From: a virus
Reading direction: 5' to 3' (one strand)
DNA length: 55,676 nucleotides
Virus record (IMG/VR): IMGVR_UViG_3300008116_000079
Location: 1-55,676 of that record
Shown here: piece after piece, positions 1-9,658 of the stretch
How the letters are laid out: every line of letters starts with the position of its first letter
How positions within the stretch are numbered: the stretch's first letter is position 1
Notes under the pieces: model-generated
Told to the model about the DNA's origin: nothing
The model's database searches: none
What the model saw: the letters and a program-made list of their open reading frames with translations, nothing else
Position numbers and translations under genes: made by a program

Positions 1-547
1 GTTCTAGTCGGTGTGATAGATGGTGTGATGGATGGTGTCACCGATGTTGTTGGTGTTATCGAAGGAGTAATTGATGGTGTGATGGATGGTGTAACAGTTC
101 TAGTTGGTGTTATTGAAGGTGTAATGGATGGTGTGATGGATGGTGTCACCGATGTTGTTGGTGTAATGGACGGAGTGATGGATGGTGTGACAGTTCTAGT
201 CGGTGTAATAGATGGTGTTATAGACGGAGTGATGGATGGTGTAACACTAGTTGTTGGTGTTATCGAAGGTGTGATAGATGGTGTGATGGATGGTGTCACC
301 GATGTTGTTGGTGTTATTGAAGGTGTTGGTGACGGAAGTTTAGTATAATCAATATCGCAAGAAGGTGCGGGTGTTATAGAAATAGATGGTGTAATGGATG
401 GTGTGACACTAGTTGTTGGTGTTATCGAAGGAGTGATGGATGGTGTGATGGATGGTGTCACCGATGTTGTTGGTGTTATCGAAGGAGTAATTGATGGTGT
501 GATAGATGGTGTCACCGATGTTGTTGGTGTTATCGAAGGGGTGATGG
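1..547 (-). pseudogene. TP-repeat adhesin, out-of-frame continuation (partial at window edge)
   Basis: Read on the minus strand in the register where codons begin at positions divisible by three (low coordinate), this stretch is open to the window edge. It encodes the same TPSITPS / TPTTSVTPSITP repeats as the 255-residue protein upstream, with a short non-repeat interruption around 335-370 that reads PAPSCDIDYTKLPSPTPS. It is not in frame with the upstream part because of a 5-bp insertion near 548-552. It is therefore the downstream part of one longer repeat gene that runs off the left end of the window. It has no start codon of its own in a sensible place. It could be expressed if the insertion is a reversible slippage event or a consensus error. 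Confidence is high for the reading frame and moderate for its status. Confidence 0.6.
445..547. repeat. 103-bp exact direct repeat, copy 1
   Basis: This stretch is identical base for base to 762-864, at an offset of 317 bp. The offset equals 104 codons plus 5 bases, and those 5 extra bases are the GATGG insertion just after this copy. It lies within the TP-repeat gene and is a likely substrate for slippage or recombination. Confidence 0.85.
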
Positions 548-1297
548 GATGGAAGGTGTGATGGATGGAGTGACAGTTCTAGTCGGTGTGATAGATGGTG
601 TGATAGACGGTGTGATGGATGGTGTCACCGATGTTGTTGGTGTTATCGAAGGTGTAATGGATGGTGTAACACTAGTTGTTGGTGTTATCGAAGGAGTAAT
701 TGATGGTGTAATGGATGGTGTAACACTAGTTGTTGGTGTGATGGATGGAGTGATGGATGGAGTGATGGATGGTGTCACCGATGTTGTTGGTGTTATCGAA
801 GGAGTAATTGATGGTGTGATAGATGGTGTCACCGATGTTGTTGGTGTTATCGAAGGGGTGATGGAAGGTGTGATGGATGGTGTGACACTAGTTGTTGGTG
901 TGATGGATGGAGTGATGGATGGAGTGATGGATGGTGTGGTTGATATTCCAAAAGAATTTGTTGGTGTAACAGATGGTGTTTTGGTTGGTGTTGGTGTTTT
1001 GCACGGTGTCTCTGACGGTGTTGGTGTTATGGATGGTGTTATGGATGGTGTTGATGTTATAGACGGTGTAATTGACGGTGTTGGTGTTACCGAAGGAGTT
1101 GGACATGAAATTTGAACATAACAAGTTTTATCTTCTAATGGAAAATACACACTATAAGTCCCCAAATAATAATCAGTGTCATAATAATATGGCATGACAA
1201 CGGTACCAATATTTATGGTACCGCCACTACAAGGATAAAAAGTTATAACACCCGCTTGACCCTTAAAGTTACCTGTGTTTATTTTTATTAATGCCAT
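530..1297 (-). CDS. TP-repeat fibre/adhesin-like protein, truncated by frameshift
   Basis: The predicted protein is 255 residues. The first ~65 residues are a non-repetitive region (MALIKINTGNFKG onward, with several aromatic residues and three Cys). The remainder is low-complexity TPSITPS, TPTTSVTPS and related proline/threonine/serine units. Such extended repeats typically act as stalks or linkers in surface or tail-fibre proteins; adhesion or tail-fibre function is inferred from this and from the neighbouring fibre genes. The start at 1297 fits an intergenic position and is preceded by GATTTATA, a 7/8 match to the TATTTATA motif found before other late genes. The stop at 530 follows directly from a 5-bp insertion. 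In the alternative register the repeats continue past the window edge, so this is probably an N-terminal fragment of a longer protein. Confidence 0.6.
   Translation of the reverse strand: MALIKINTGNFKGQAGVITFYPCSGGTINIGTVVMPYYYDTDYYLGTYSVYFPLEDKTCYVQISCPTPSVTPTPSITPSITSTPSITPSITPTPSETPCKTPTPTKTPSVTPTNSFGISTTPSITPSITPSITPTTSVTPSITPSITPSITPTTSVTPSITPSITPSITPTTSVTPSITPSITPSITPTTSVTPSITPSITPSITPTTSVTPSITPSITPTTSVTPSITPSITPSITPTRTVTPSITPSIPSPLR
762..864. repeat. 103-bp exact direct repeat, copy 2
   Basis: Second copy of the exact 103-bp repeat at 445-547. Here the sequence continues GTGATGGAAGGTGTG without the extra GATGG, so this copy shows the uninterrupted reading frame. Confidence 0.85.
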
Positions 1298-1367
1298 TTA
1301 TTTTATAAATCTCTATTTCACTTTTAATTATATAATATATTAATTTTTTAATCATATGTAAATCTAT

Positions 1368-4300
1368 TTAAGGACACGACACTCCCCATTGTGGTTTTTC
1401 ACCAACAGTCCATGTGACTGGTGTTCCTGTACTAAAGTCACTTGGTACAGAAGGTATTAAAGGAACTTTCCATGTTGAAATATCTTGGTCATATACCGAA
1501 CAAGCAACGAACATGTTATTCATATTTAATACGTTACATACATTCCAATTATTTAATGGTTGATTGAAATTGGTACAATTATAGAACATAAAACTCATAT
1601 TTGTTACACCTGATACATTCCAATTATTTAATGGTTGATTGAAATTGTTACAACCAGAGAACATATCACTCATATCTGTTACATTCGATACATTCCAACC
1701 ACTTAATGGTTGATTGAAATTGGTACAACTAGAGAACATATCACCCATATCTGTTACATTCGATACATTCCAACCACTTAATGGTTGATTGAAATTGGTA
1801 CAACTTTGGAACATAGCATTCATATTTGTTACATTCGACACATTCCAATTATTGAAGTAGGTATTACCAGTTAAATTTGTACAACTATAGAACATACTAC
1901 TCATCGATTGAACATTTGTTAAATTTGGCGAATCCGTGGCTGTTACATTCAAATTTATACAATTATAGAAAGCCCTACTAAAATTATCCCATACAATATC
2001 ACCCCATTGTGTAATTTCTTTAATTTTTCGACCTTCATTTGCACTATCAATAATGTCTTTATAATAATACAGACTTGGAAGTGTTCCTGATATCTGAATG
2101 GTATATTGACCAGAAGATGCGTATGTTTTTGTTATATCTCCACTACCAATTATATTTTGTGTACTACCATCTCCCCAATTTATTGTAATATCATAACTAC
2201 TATTGGTACGTAAAACAAATTGGTTTGAGGTAGACGTTGTTCCTGTTACTGTTGTGTCAACCACAAAAATAAATGGATTAAATGACGGGGTATATCCACT
2301 TGTCGCAGATGGTGTTGGTGTAAAAGACGGTGTTGGTGTTATTGAAGGAGTTCTTGACATTGTTGGTGTGATAGATGGGGTTCTTGTTGGTGATGGAGTG
2401 ATTGATGGTGTTCTTGTTGGTGACGGAGTGATAGATGGTGTTGGTAATGGTGATGGACAAAATAAATCATTTGACAATTCAAAATTTGATGGTTCATTTG
2501 GACACCATTCTTCATCGATATAATATTGACCCAAATTAAACTCAAGACCCGGATGTTTTTCGTATTTATGTCCAAGTAAAAGTTGTTCATCCACATTACC
2601 ATTAAAGACAATTAACAGTGTATCGTTATATGGTCCACAATCAGTTTCGAGATTTAAATTAAAAAATAAATTTGAATTACAATAATCCAAATCGACATCT
2701 ATAACTTCAATTGGAAAACCATATTGATTAATCAAATAATCACCATGATTGTATAATTCTTTTGGGTGATTACAACATGGTTCAATAAAATCTGAAGGTT
2801 TTATTTGTAATTCTTCTGGAAACCTAAAATCAAAGAAATAACGACCGTTTTGAGGTACACCAAAATTCTCAACTATTTTGTTTGTATAAACTCTAAGTTG
2901 TGTGGTTGGAAGTACCTCAAAAACTTCATAATCATTATTTTGTGTTCGACCTGTAATTAAATTACTTTTAACTGAACCCAAACATTCAATGTCCGTTATT
3001 TGTACTTTTCTATAACCATAAGTAAATGAAAAACCAGATATCGACCCATCTAAAATATTTTGATGTGAATATGTTGTACATGGTTTAATTTCTGCCGATA
3101 AAATATAATCACCAACAGATAAATTACAGACGCTTGTTTTTGTTATCGAACCACCACTAATAAAAGATTGAATATCTTGATATGTAGTGTCGTCATTACA
3201 ATCAACACCAGAATTAACCAATAATACAGTTGAATCACATTTTAATCCGTAATTATAATTTGTTTTATATTCTAATTTTGGTTGAATTGTGTATCCGGTA
3301 TAATTGTCACAAAAAGTCGCCTCTGAAATTATTGATATTGAACTTCCCGTACCACCAGACAACGGAGAGGTTCCTTGGTAACCAATTAAAACAAACTCTT
3401 CTGTGTGACTTTTTCCATTTGGTTGGGGACATGGGTCGTGCTCAATTTTTGGTTGTAATCCCAAAATTTTAAATTTAACCTCTTTATTTGCTGAATCAAT
3501 AACATTAAAATCTATAACATCATTTTGGGAAACACCTGTTAATTTGTATACACAATCACTAACCTTTTCAATATGAACGTCAGCATTTTCATTTGTTCCA
3601 CTTATACAATTTGCATAAAAATAAAATGACCAATCGGTCCCTTCTTGTACACCCGTCTTATAACCAATTAATTCAATAAATAAATCGGAAACTAAAGTAC
3701 AACCAGTTGGGGTTTCACAATATACGGTACCGTCACCGTATACATGTGCACTCATTAAATTACTATTCTTGTTAACACTATAATCTGTTTCAAATCTATA
3801 ATCAAAATATTCAGAAACAGAACAATCATTTGGTCCTAATTTTACGGAAGAAAATCTGACCTTTTCGACACCATTTACATCGGTAAATGTTTCCCATTTT
3901 ATTAATGGAATTGTTTCAGAATAATATGTTTGTCCTGTTGTACCTGTAAATGGAGAATATGGTTCGTATCCTGCGCTATTTCGAGTAATGGTGATGTCTG
4001 AAATTAATTCACTTAAAGCATCCAACCATAATTCTTTAATTTTATCAACATCAGGTTCTAAATAATCTTTATAATCACAAATCAACGATAAGTTGATTGG
4101 GTCGTTACTTGTAACACCACTAGTACAACCAGTTAAAGGTTGTAAATCAAATAATTTAGCACTATTTGAAGTGTTGGTTGTTCCACTTAAAACAACGTAC
4201 ATATTTGAAGTTAATCCACTATAATCAGCCCCACCATATATCACTCCGTCTATTTCAATTATCGGATAAAAAGTAACTCCCGTCAATCTTAATAAAGACC

Positions 4301-6710
4301 TAAAATTAATTTCTTCTCCTAATATGTTTTCTAAATCTTCTTCGATATATGTTTCAAAATCGGGATATAATTCTTCAATAAATTGAAGAGGTTGACAATC
4401 ATAAACATATGGATATTTTGGTCTTCCGAATACATTGTTTTCAATTAAATTACCACCTGTCCAAAGTGTGGACGCTGGTACCAATTGTTCAATTAATTGA
4501 ACCCAATATGGTGAAATTTTATCAACAAATTCTGTTACAGTAATTTGGTGATATGGTGTAAAACCCGTGGTTTGTGAAAGATAATCACGATACACATCTT
4601 CCAATTGAATATAATTCTTTTTGTATCGAATTTTATTTGAATTCTTTACAAGATTATGAATAAATGTATCTAAAAATTCAACAAACGTTTTTCCTGTTTG
4701 TGTTGGTAAATTGTTGTTTGTTCCAAAAGAAATTTCCAATTCTTTACTACGTCTAAAGACATCGTAATCAATGGCTCTAGCCGGTGAAATATATATCTCG
4801 ATGTTTTTTCTATTTAGAATTAAATCTGAATTATCTTCTTTAAGTCTAGCTTTGGTATTATCTATGTCGGAAACCAAATCATATCCTGTATCTAAACCTG
4901 GTAATGTTCTAAAAACATTAAAATAGTCTTCACCGTAGGTGTATGGTTTATTTTTTGTGATAATTGTTTTTGTTCTACCAGTTAAAACGGAGTTTGTGGT
5001 ATCCAATATTAAAGGTGAACGGTGTGATAACGTTATATCGTACCATCCCGCACCTTTTTCAAAGAAAATATCTTCAGTTTCACTGTACGCTCTTCTTGGT
5101 AATCCATTAATTTCATTAACGGGATACCCATCTCTATCAAACGAAGTTGTTCCTGTGTAAGTTTTCTTTTCATATGTATAACCAGTAACATTTAAAACCG
5201 CAAAAGTGTATGTTTTATTTCCTTGAATCGCCTCATAAATGTCTTCTTCTAAATCAAAACTCGCGGGTAATGATGTAACTTGATAGATATATTCATTAAT
5301 TTTTATTAATGGTTCAGGTGCACCAAGAAATTTTAAAAAAAACTCTAAAGCCTTTCTTGTTCCTTTTGATTTGTATATCTCAATAAGATTAACTAAAAGT
5401 CTTCTATAAAACTCATATTCTGCTTCGACTAAATTTGTACCGGTAGAAATACCCGCATACGTTGTGTTTATTCTCGTATAAAGAACATCTTCTAATTTTT
5501 TTTCATCAAATAAATTTGTGGTTGATAGTCCAAGGTTTTCAGATAAATTTTTTAATAATACATCAGGTAAATTATTAATCGAATCATAACTCACATTTCT
5601 CATGTAAGCAATATTATCAATATATTTTTTTACACTATCAAAACTCTGTCCATATAATTGAAAGACACTTTCCGCTCTTTTATCTTCCGTATCAAATTCA
5701 AATAACTGAGGAGAAGATAAAAATCGAACCATTAAATTTGATTTATAATCATCAATCTCGTTTGCAATATCACTTAATCTTGTTACGTAAAGTTCATAAT
5801 CTATACCAGTAATTTGAATGTTATACCCATCATTTGATAAAGGCCATGATGTTGTTACACTTACTAAAGAGGTTTTTGAATTATTTTGACTATCTCTAGG
5901 TACTCTAAAACTTGACGTATATATGGGATTTGTTTCTCTATTTAATAATGATTGTTCTAAATCATCAAGACCTGAGAAAAATTCTTCTATGAGTCCATCA
6001 TTTGGTCTGATTAGAACATTGTTTAAGTAAGTGGAACCCGTAAAAGGTTGTCCATAAACTTTAAATTGGATTAAATTATCTACATTTGGTTCTGTATATT
6101 CAAGAATTGGGTATGTGACATTGTCAACAACAATAACATATTTGGTATATGATGAATAAAAATTCCTTAATTCATTTTCTGTTTCAGGTTTTATTACTGA
6201 ATTTGGTTCAATAAGTACCAAATCAAATGGGTTGAAGAATTTACTTCTTTCAGTATAAAATATTGTTGTGTGAGCACTGTCATCGTATGTTGAACCCGAC
6301 ACACTATATGGTGAACTACTTATTGGACTATCAGCAACAATATTGATAGCACCAGGAAATTTATTAATAATTCTTGTTAGAGAAACTAAAATACGGCTAG
6401 ATAAGGAACCAAATAATGATTTATCCGCATATTTTTTATTCGATTTAAAACTAACCTCATTGGTTTTTTTTGTTTTTGTTCTTGTTGTGGTTTGAATACC
6501 ATCAACTTGTTTTATCGAATCTAAAGTTAAAAATTCTGAAAATGGTGTTGTTGAAAAACTCTTTGAATCTCTTTGGGGTATTACTTTATCCAAAGAGAAA
6601 ACCGTGTTGGTTAAGGAAGATGTTCCATCCGTTATTTGTCTACCAACTAAAAAATCATTAAATGTTTCCGCACCGCTCGCAGCTTGACTTGGTACTTTTC
6701 TTTTTGCCAT
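1368..6710 (-). CDS. Large tail fibre/baseplate-associated adhesin with TP linker, PKD-like and BspA (DUF285) repeats
   Basis: This is a 1780-residue virion protein. Residues 1 to ~1410 are a large unannotated structural region with motifs such as [18 protein letters not shown]. Residues ~1417-1475 are a TP-repeat linker ([17 protein letters not shown]). A PKD-like segment with INWGDGST follows, then about seven ~25-residue repeats of the form W-N-V-S-N-V-T-x-M-x-x-M-F-x-x-C-x-N-F-N-Q-P-L, the BspA-like DUF285 leucine-rich-repeat type. BspA-type repeats mediate protein or cell binding in bacteria and parasites. A C-terminal receptor-binding role here is inference. The start codon overlaps the stop of the 306-residue gene (TAATG), implying translational coupling. 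It is the last intact gene of the wedge/fibre operon beginning near 18352 and is followed by the TP-repeat adhesin. The shared TP linker suggests exchange between the two genes. Confidence 0.75.
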   Translation of the reverse strand: MAKRKVPSQAASGAETFNDFLVGRQITDGTSSLTNTVFSLDKVIPQRDSKSFSTTPFSEFLTLDSIKQVDGIQTTTRTKTKKTNEVSFKSNKKYADKSLFGSLSSRILVSLTRIINKFPGAINIVADSPISSSPYSVSGSTYDDSAHTTIFYTERSKFFNPFDLVLIEPNSVIKPETENELRNFYSSYTKYVIVVDNVTYPILEYTEPNVDNLIQFKVYGQPFTGSTYLNNVLIRPNDGLIEEFFSGLDDLEQSLLNRETNPIYTSSFRVPRDSQNNSKTSLVSVTTSWPLSNDGYNIQITGIDYELYVTRLSDIANEIDDYKSNLMVRFLSSPQLFEFDTEDKRAESVFQLYGQSFDSVKKYIDNIAYMRNVSYDSINNLPDVLLKNLSENLGLSTTNLFDEKKLEDVLYTRINTTYAGISTGTNLVEAEYEFYRRLLVNLIEIYKSKGTRKALEFFLKFLGAPEPLIKINEYIYQVTSLPASFDLEEDIYEAIQGNKTYTFAVLNVTGYTYEKKTYTGTTSFDRDGYPVNEINGLPRRAYSETEDIFFEKGAGWYDITLSHRSPLILDTTNSVLTGRTKTIITKNKPYTYGEDYFNVFRTLPGLDTGYDLVSDIDNTKARLKEDNSDLILNRKNIEIYISPARAIDYDVFRRSKELEISFGTNNNLPTQTGKTFVEFLDTFIHNLVKNSNKIRYKKNYIQLEDVYRDYLSQTTGFTPYHQITVTEFVDKISPYWVQLIEQLVPASTLWTGGNLIENNVFGRPKYPYVYDCQPLQFIEELYPDFETYIEEDLENILGEEINFRSLLRLTGVTFYPIIEIDGVIYGGADYSGLTSNMYVVLSGTTNTSNSAKLFDLQPLTGCTSGVTSNDPINLSLICDYKDYLEPDVDKIKELWLDALSELISDITITRNSAGYEPYSPFTGTTGQTYYSETIPLIKWETFTDVNGVEKVRFSSVKLGPNDCSVSEYFDYRFETDYSVNKNSNLMSAHVYGDGTVYCETPTGCTLVSDLFIELIGYKTGVQEGTDWSFYFYANCISGTNENADVHIEKVSDCVYKLTGVSQNDVIDFNVIDSANKEVKFKILGLQPKIEHDPCPQPNGKSHTEEFVLIGYQGTSPLSGGTGSSISIISEATFCDNYTGYTIQPKLEYKTNYNYGLKCDSTVLLVNSGVDCNDDTTYQDIQSFISGGSITKTSVCNLSVGDYILSAEIKPCTTYSHQNILDGSISGFSFTYGYRKVQITDIECLGSVKSNLITGRTQNNDYEVFEVLPTTQLRVYTNKIVENFGVPQNGRYFFDFRFPEELQIKPSDFIEPCCNHPKELYNHGDYLINQYGFPIEVIDVDLDYCNSNLFFNLNLETDCGPYNDTLLIVFNGNVDEQLLLGHKYEKHPGLEFNLGQYYIDEEWCPNEPSNFELSNDLFCPSPLPTPSITPSPTRTPSITPSPTRTPSITPTMSRTPSITPTPSFTPTPSATSGYTPSFNPFIFVVDTTVTGTTSTSNQFVLRTNSSYDITINWGDGSTQNIIGSGDITKTYASSGQYTIQISGTLPSLYYYKDIIDSANEGRKIKEITQWGDIVWDNFSRAFYNCINLNVTATDSPNLTNVQSMSSMFYSCTNLTGNTYFNNWNVSNVTNMNAMFQSCTNFNQPLSGWNVSNVTDMGDMFSSCTNFNQPLSGWNVSNVTDMSDMFSGCNNFNQPLNNWNVSGVTNMSFMFYNCTNFNQPLNNWNVCNVLNMNNMFVACSVYDQDISTWKVPLIPSVPSDFSTGTPVTWTVGEKPQWGVSCP
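1540..1870 (-). repeat. Tandem ~75-bp repeats encoding BspA/DUF285 units
   Basis: Five to six consecutive copies of a ~75-bp unit encode [23 protein letters not shown]. The copies at about 1680 and 1755 are nearly identical over more than 60 bases, indicating recent duplication or gene conversion. Confidence 0.8.
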
Positions 6711-7630
6711 TATGTTTCTGTAATAGTATCAAAGTTTAGTGTTTCGTCAATGTCAGTTCTCTCTTCACGAACCTCATATAATGTTTCATTAAATTCATCT
6801 TTAACTTCGTAAAGATTATATTGTTTATATATGTTGTTGTTATTGTCATAAATGGTGTAAATACCTTGTGAAACCGCCTTACTTTGATTACCATACAATG
6901 CATATGCTAAAGTTGATGCGTCATGCTCAACCATTTCTATCTCTATTGTTGTGGGATTTAAATATGTGTTTGTTAAAATTATTTTTTGAGATGGTACACC
7001 AATAAACGGAACCGTATTTGGTTTATTTGTTGGTGCTGAAGATGGTGTAACAGTTAAGAACATCAAATTTGTTACTTGTTCACTGTACTGATATCTTATT
7101 GCTTTTTGAGAAGTACTTGTCAAATTTGAAACAATTGGTGTGCAATAAAAAGACGAAGTAACGATTCTATAAAAATTAGGTATTTTTTTATTATCTGATG
7201 AATTAATATATTCAATTCTATACCCTACCAATCCTTGAGGTGTAAATTTATTTCTATCATCTGAAGGAACATTTGATAAATCAATAATTAAACCCCTTAC
7301 TGAAGGTAAGGATGCCAAAATTCCACAATCGGTAATCGTTGTTCTAATTTGTTTTGGTCTTATATGAAGTGTATAGATACCTAAATCAGAAAAATCATCA
7401 GATGTAAGTTTTAAATTATATAAACCGCCCAATATTTCAACATTTGGGGCGGACGTATCATCTGTTGTATCAGAATTATGATAAACAGGTGTTAAGACAT
7501 CAACAGAATTTAATTTTTTAAATGTCACATCAGAAGTTGCGTTCCTATCTAAAACGTAATGAAAGTAGATTTCAACATCTTCTGGTGAAATGTCTGATGG
7601 TCGTATTATACCGTAAGAACCCGTTGCCAT
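6710..7630 (-). CDS. Hypothetical virion (tail/baseplate) protein
   Basis: The protein is 306 residues with no domain I can name. The sequence is rich in beta-strand-like segments, begins [20 protein letters not shown], and has an Asn-rich stretch near residue 265 ([12 protein letters not shown]). It lies between a PKD-containing protein and the 1780-residue fibre protein. Its stop overlaps the next start (TAATG), so it is part of the same translationally coupled group. The start at 7630 is preceded, 7 nt upstream, by the 12-bp palindrome TATTTATAAATA. This restarts a transcription or translation unit inside the cluster. A structural role is inferred from context only. Confidence 0.6.
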   Translation of the reverse strand: MATGSYGIIRPSDISPEDVEIYFHYVLDRNATSDVTFKKLNSVDVLTPVYHNSDTTDDTSAPNVEILGGLYNLKLTSDDFSDLGIYTLHIRPKQIRTTITDCGILASLPSVRGLIIDLSNVPSDDRNKFTPQGLVGYRIEYINSSDNKKIPNFYRIVTSSFYCTPIVSNLTSTSQKAIRYQYSEQVTNLMFLTVTPSSAPTNKPNTVPFIGVPSQKIILTNTYLNPTTIEIEMVEHDASTLAYALYGNQSKAVSQGIYTIYDNNNNIYKQYNLYEVKDEFNETLYEVREERTDIDETLNFDTITET

Positions 7631-7637
7631 TTGTTTT

Positions 7638-7649
7638 TATTTATAAATA
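7638..7649 (-). promoter_or_regulatory. Late-type motif TATTTATAAATA
   Basis: Perfect 12-bp palindrome containing the TATTTATA octamer, 7 nt upstream of the ATG at 7630, in a 25-bp gap between two tail genes. The same octamer precedes other structural genes. Confidence 0.55.
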
Positions 7650-7655
7650 TGAAAA

Positions 7656-8828
7656 TTATTGTTTTCTGATATTAAAATATCCATTACCATAATAAGATAA
7701 TTCTCCGGTATTTTCAATTTCAGATAATCTAAATGTTTTTTCAAGAACACCCTGTTTACCTCTTTCAACAAATATGTCCGAATATATTACAGGTTCATCA
7801 ATAAACCCTAAGAAATGTTCATTTCTTGTTATAACACAATTAATTACTTCTTCTTTTGTAAATCCAGATGTTGCACCTGTAATTGTTGTTACACCATCTT
7901 CAAAATCTCTATAGTATAAATCATCAATAGTATATGCACTATAAACTAAATTATTTGTGATTCCCGTAGTTACCCCTGTATATGTGTTAGCACCATAAAG
8001 TTTCTTTTCGTTAATTCTACTCCTACCAATAGAAGCGTAATAAAATACAGTATTACCTGTGTATGTTCCATCACAATCACTGTCATAATCATTAAGATAA
8101 TTTTGTGTTTGACCGGTAACATTAGAATATGGAATCGTAAAACCTGAAAAAGTACCCAAAGGATTTGGTATGGTTATGTTTGAAGGTATTTGAATTATTT
8201 TTTTTGTTTCAAATTGTGTCCATGGTGTATTTACCGAAATTGAAATCGTGGTTGTACCCGTGGAAGAATATGTTTTATTTGCGGTTATACCTGTTGCAGT
8301 TAAAATTGATGTTGTCCCATCTCCCCAATCAACCGTGAAATTTATATCATATATTTCAGATACTTTTGATGTGTCAATGGTGTTATAAACATAAACAGTA
8401 TTACCTGTTTGTGTATATGAAAAATTACATATCTGTTCAACTTGTTCAATTTGCCCATCAAACCCAACCATCACACCCATTTCATCCACTGAACTTTCTA
8501 AAAAGACGGGAATATCGTGGTTATCGTATGCCTCTGATTTACTTATATTTTCCCATTCATATAATTTTAAACTTAAATCACAATCGGTGTCACCATATGA
8601 CGTTCCATCTAAAGTTGTTCCCGACCAAATGTAATATCCTGAAGAAACAGTACCACCAGTAACATTAAAAATAATATAACCATCTAAAGAGTCTATTATA
8701 TTTGTGCTAGTTAATTCAAGTAAACCACCTAAACTATTGTACCAATATGGTTTATCAACCGCATACAACTTTAAGTTGGGAATTGATTTCCTACGTATTT
8801 CGTATTTTAAAGGTGGTTTAATATCCAT
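7656..8828 (-). CDS. PKD-like domain tail/baseplate protein
   Basis: The protein is 390 residues. Near residues 160-200 it has a PKD-like segment with VDWGDGTTS followed by a KTYSSTGTTTISISV strand, the usual WGDGT...Y...G..T arrangement of such beta-sandwich domains. The rest is rich in Thr, Gly and Tyr, as in many tail-fibre and baseplate proteins. The start overlaps the stop of the upstream 276-residue gene (TAATG), so the two are probably translated together. PKD domains often mediate protein or carbohydrate contacts. A fibre-attachment or host-surface role is inferred from the domain and from its place beside the BspA-repeat fibre protein. Confidence 0.6.
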   Translation of the reverse strand: MDIKPPLKYEIRRKSIPNLKLYAVDKPYWYNSLGGLLELTSTNIIDSLDGYIIFNVTGGTVSSGYYIWSGTTLDGTSYGDTDCDLSLKLYEWENISKSEAYDNHDIPVFLESSVDEMGVMVGFDGQIEQVEQICNFSYTQTGNTVYVYNTIDTSKVSEIYDINFTVDWGDGTTSILTATGITANKTYSSTGTTTISISVNTPWTQFETKKIIQIPSNITIPNPLGTFSGFTIPYSNVTGQTQNYLNDYDSDCDGTYTGNTVFYYASIGRSRINEKKLYGANTYTGVTTGITNNLVYSAYTIDDLYYRDFEDGVTTITGATSGFTKEEVINCVITRNEHFLGFIDEPVIYSDIFVERGKQGVLEKTFRLSEIENTGELSYYGNGYFNIRKQ

Positions 8829-9658
8829 TATTGTCTTCTTTCATAAAAATTTATTGGAGCACTAAGTTGACCTTTTCGTGAACCCAATGAACCATTATAT
8901 TGATAAACAATATATGAATAATCGGTTCTATCTATAATTACTTTATAATAAACATCTTCTTCTTCAATAATTTCTTGACCAATAGACTTTGATTTATTAA
9001 CAAAATCAATAATTGTTCCATCTTTTGCGTTATAAAATTTTGCGGTCATATAAAAAGTATTTCCTGTGATGTTTGTTCCACTAAAAGGTGAATCATCTAA
9101 AAACCAAAAGAAATACATATTTTCGGTATTTCTATAATTTGAACCCGTAAAAACCGGAAGAAAAACAAAATCATTCAACGGTAACGTTGAACCAGATGGT
9201 GTTCCTGTAAAATAAACTTTTTCACCCAATGGTAATATTAAATTTTTTGAAAAGACCAATCGTCTATTTGTTTGATTTGGTGAATCATCGTTGGTTGTTT
9301 TGTAAAACTCTAAACGAAAAAAACTTTCAGTTGATTGTCTTAACATTTTTGCATTTTCTCTCAATGTTATACCAACTGACTCATAATTCTGATTATATAC
9401 ACTTGAGGTGTTTAGAAAATAAAAATTGTACCAAATATCAACTTGTGTAAATGTGGTTCCACTGGTAGATGTTACTGAATACGGTGAATGTATATATCTT
9501 GTTGTTTCATAGTTTTCAGCCGGATTTATTATGTCATATAAAATTTCTTGTTCCATTTGTTGTGCACTATCCGTCCACCCCAAATCTGACTTAAATGTTT
9601 GATTTGACGATAACAATATTTTTTGGTCGGTATCTTTTACTATAAATTTCATTAACAC
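8828..9658 (-). CDS. Hypothetical virion (tail/baseplate) protein
   Basis: The protein is 276 residues and begins MLMKFIVKDTDQKILLSSNQ. I recognise no family. It contains Gly/Thr-rich turns and ends with a basic FYERRQ tail. It overlaps the upstream 586-residue gene by 7 nt and the downstream PKD gene by one base (TAATG), so it sits within a tightly coupled late operon. No signal peptide or membrane segment is visible. A structural role is inferred from the operon alone. The first two codons offer ATG at residues 1 and 3; the first is used here. Confidence 0.55.
   Translation of the reverse strand: MLMKFIVKDTDQKILLSSNQTFKSDLGWTDSAQQMEQEILYDIINPAENYETTRYIHSPYSVTSTSGTTFTQVDIWYNFYFLNTSSVYNQNYESVGITLRENAKMLRQSTESFFRLEFYKTTNDDSPNQTNRRLVFSKNLILPLGEKVYFTGTPSGSTLPLNDFVFLPVFTGSNYRNTENMYFFWFLDDSPFSGTNITGNTFYMTAKFYNAKDGTIIDFVNKSKSIGQEIIEEEDVYYKVIIDRTDYSYIVYQYNGSLGSRKGQLSAPINFYERRQ

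Noticed and set aside
1-1100. CRISPR-like regular repeats
   Set aside because: There are no unique spacers of constant length. The repeats are codon-periodic and encode TPS units.
13-1115. Plus-strand open frames of GVMDGV-type repeats (13-348 and 549-1115)
   Set aside because: They are exact antisense shadows of the minus-strand TP-repeat gene. The minus strand has a non-repeat N-terminal region, a proper start and operon context.
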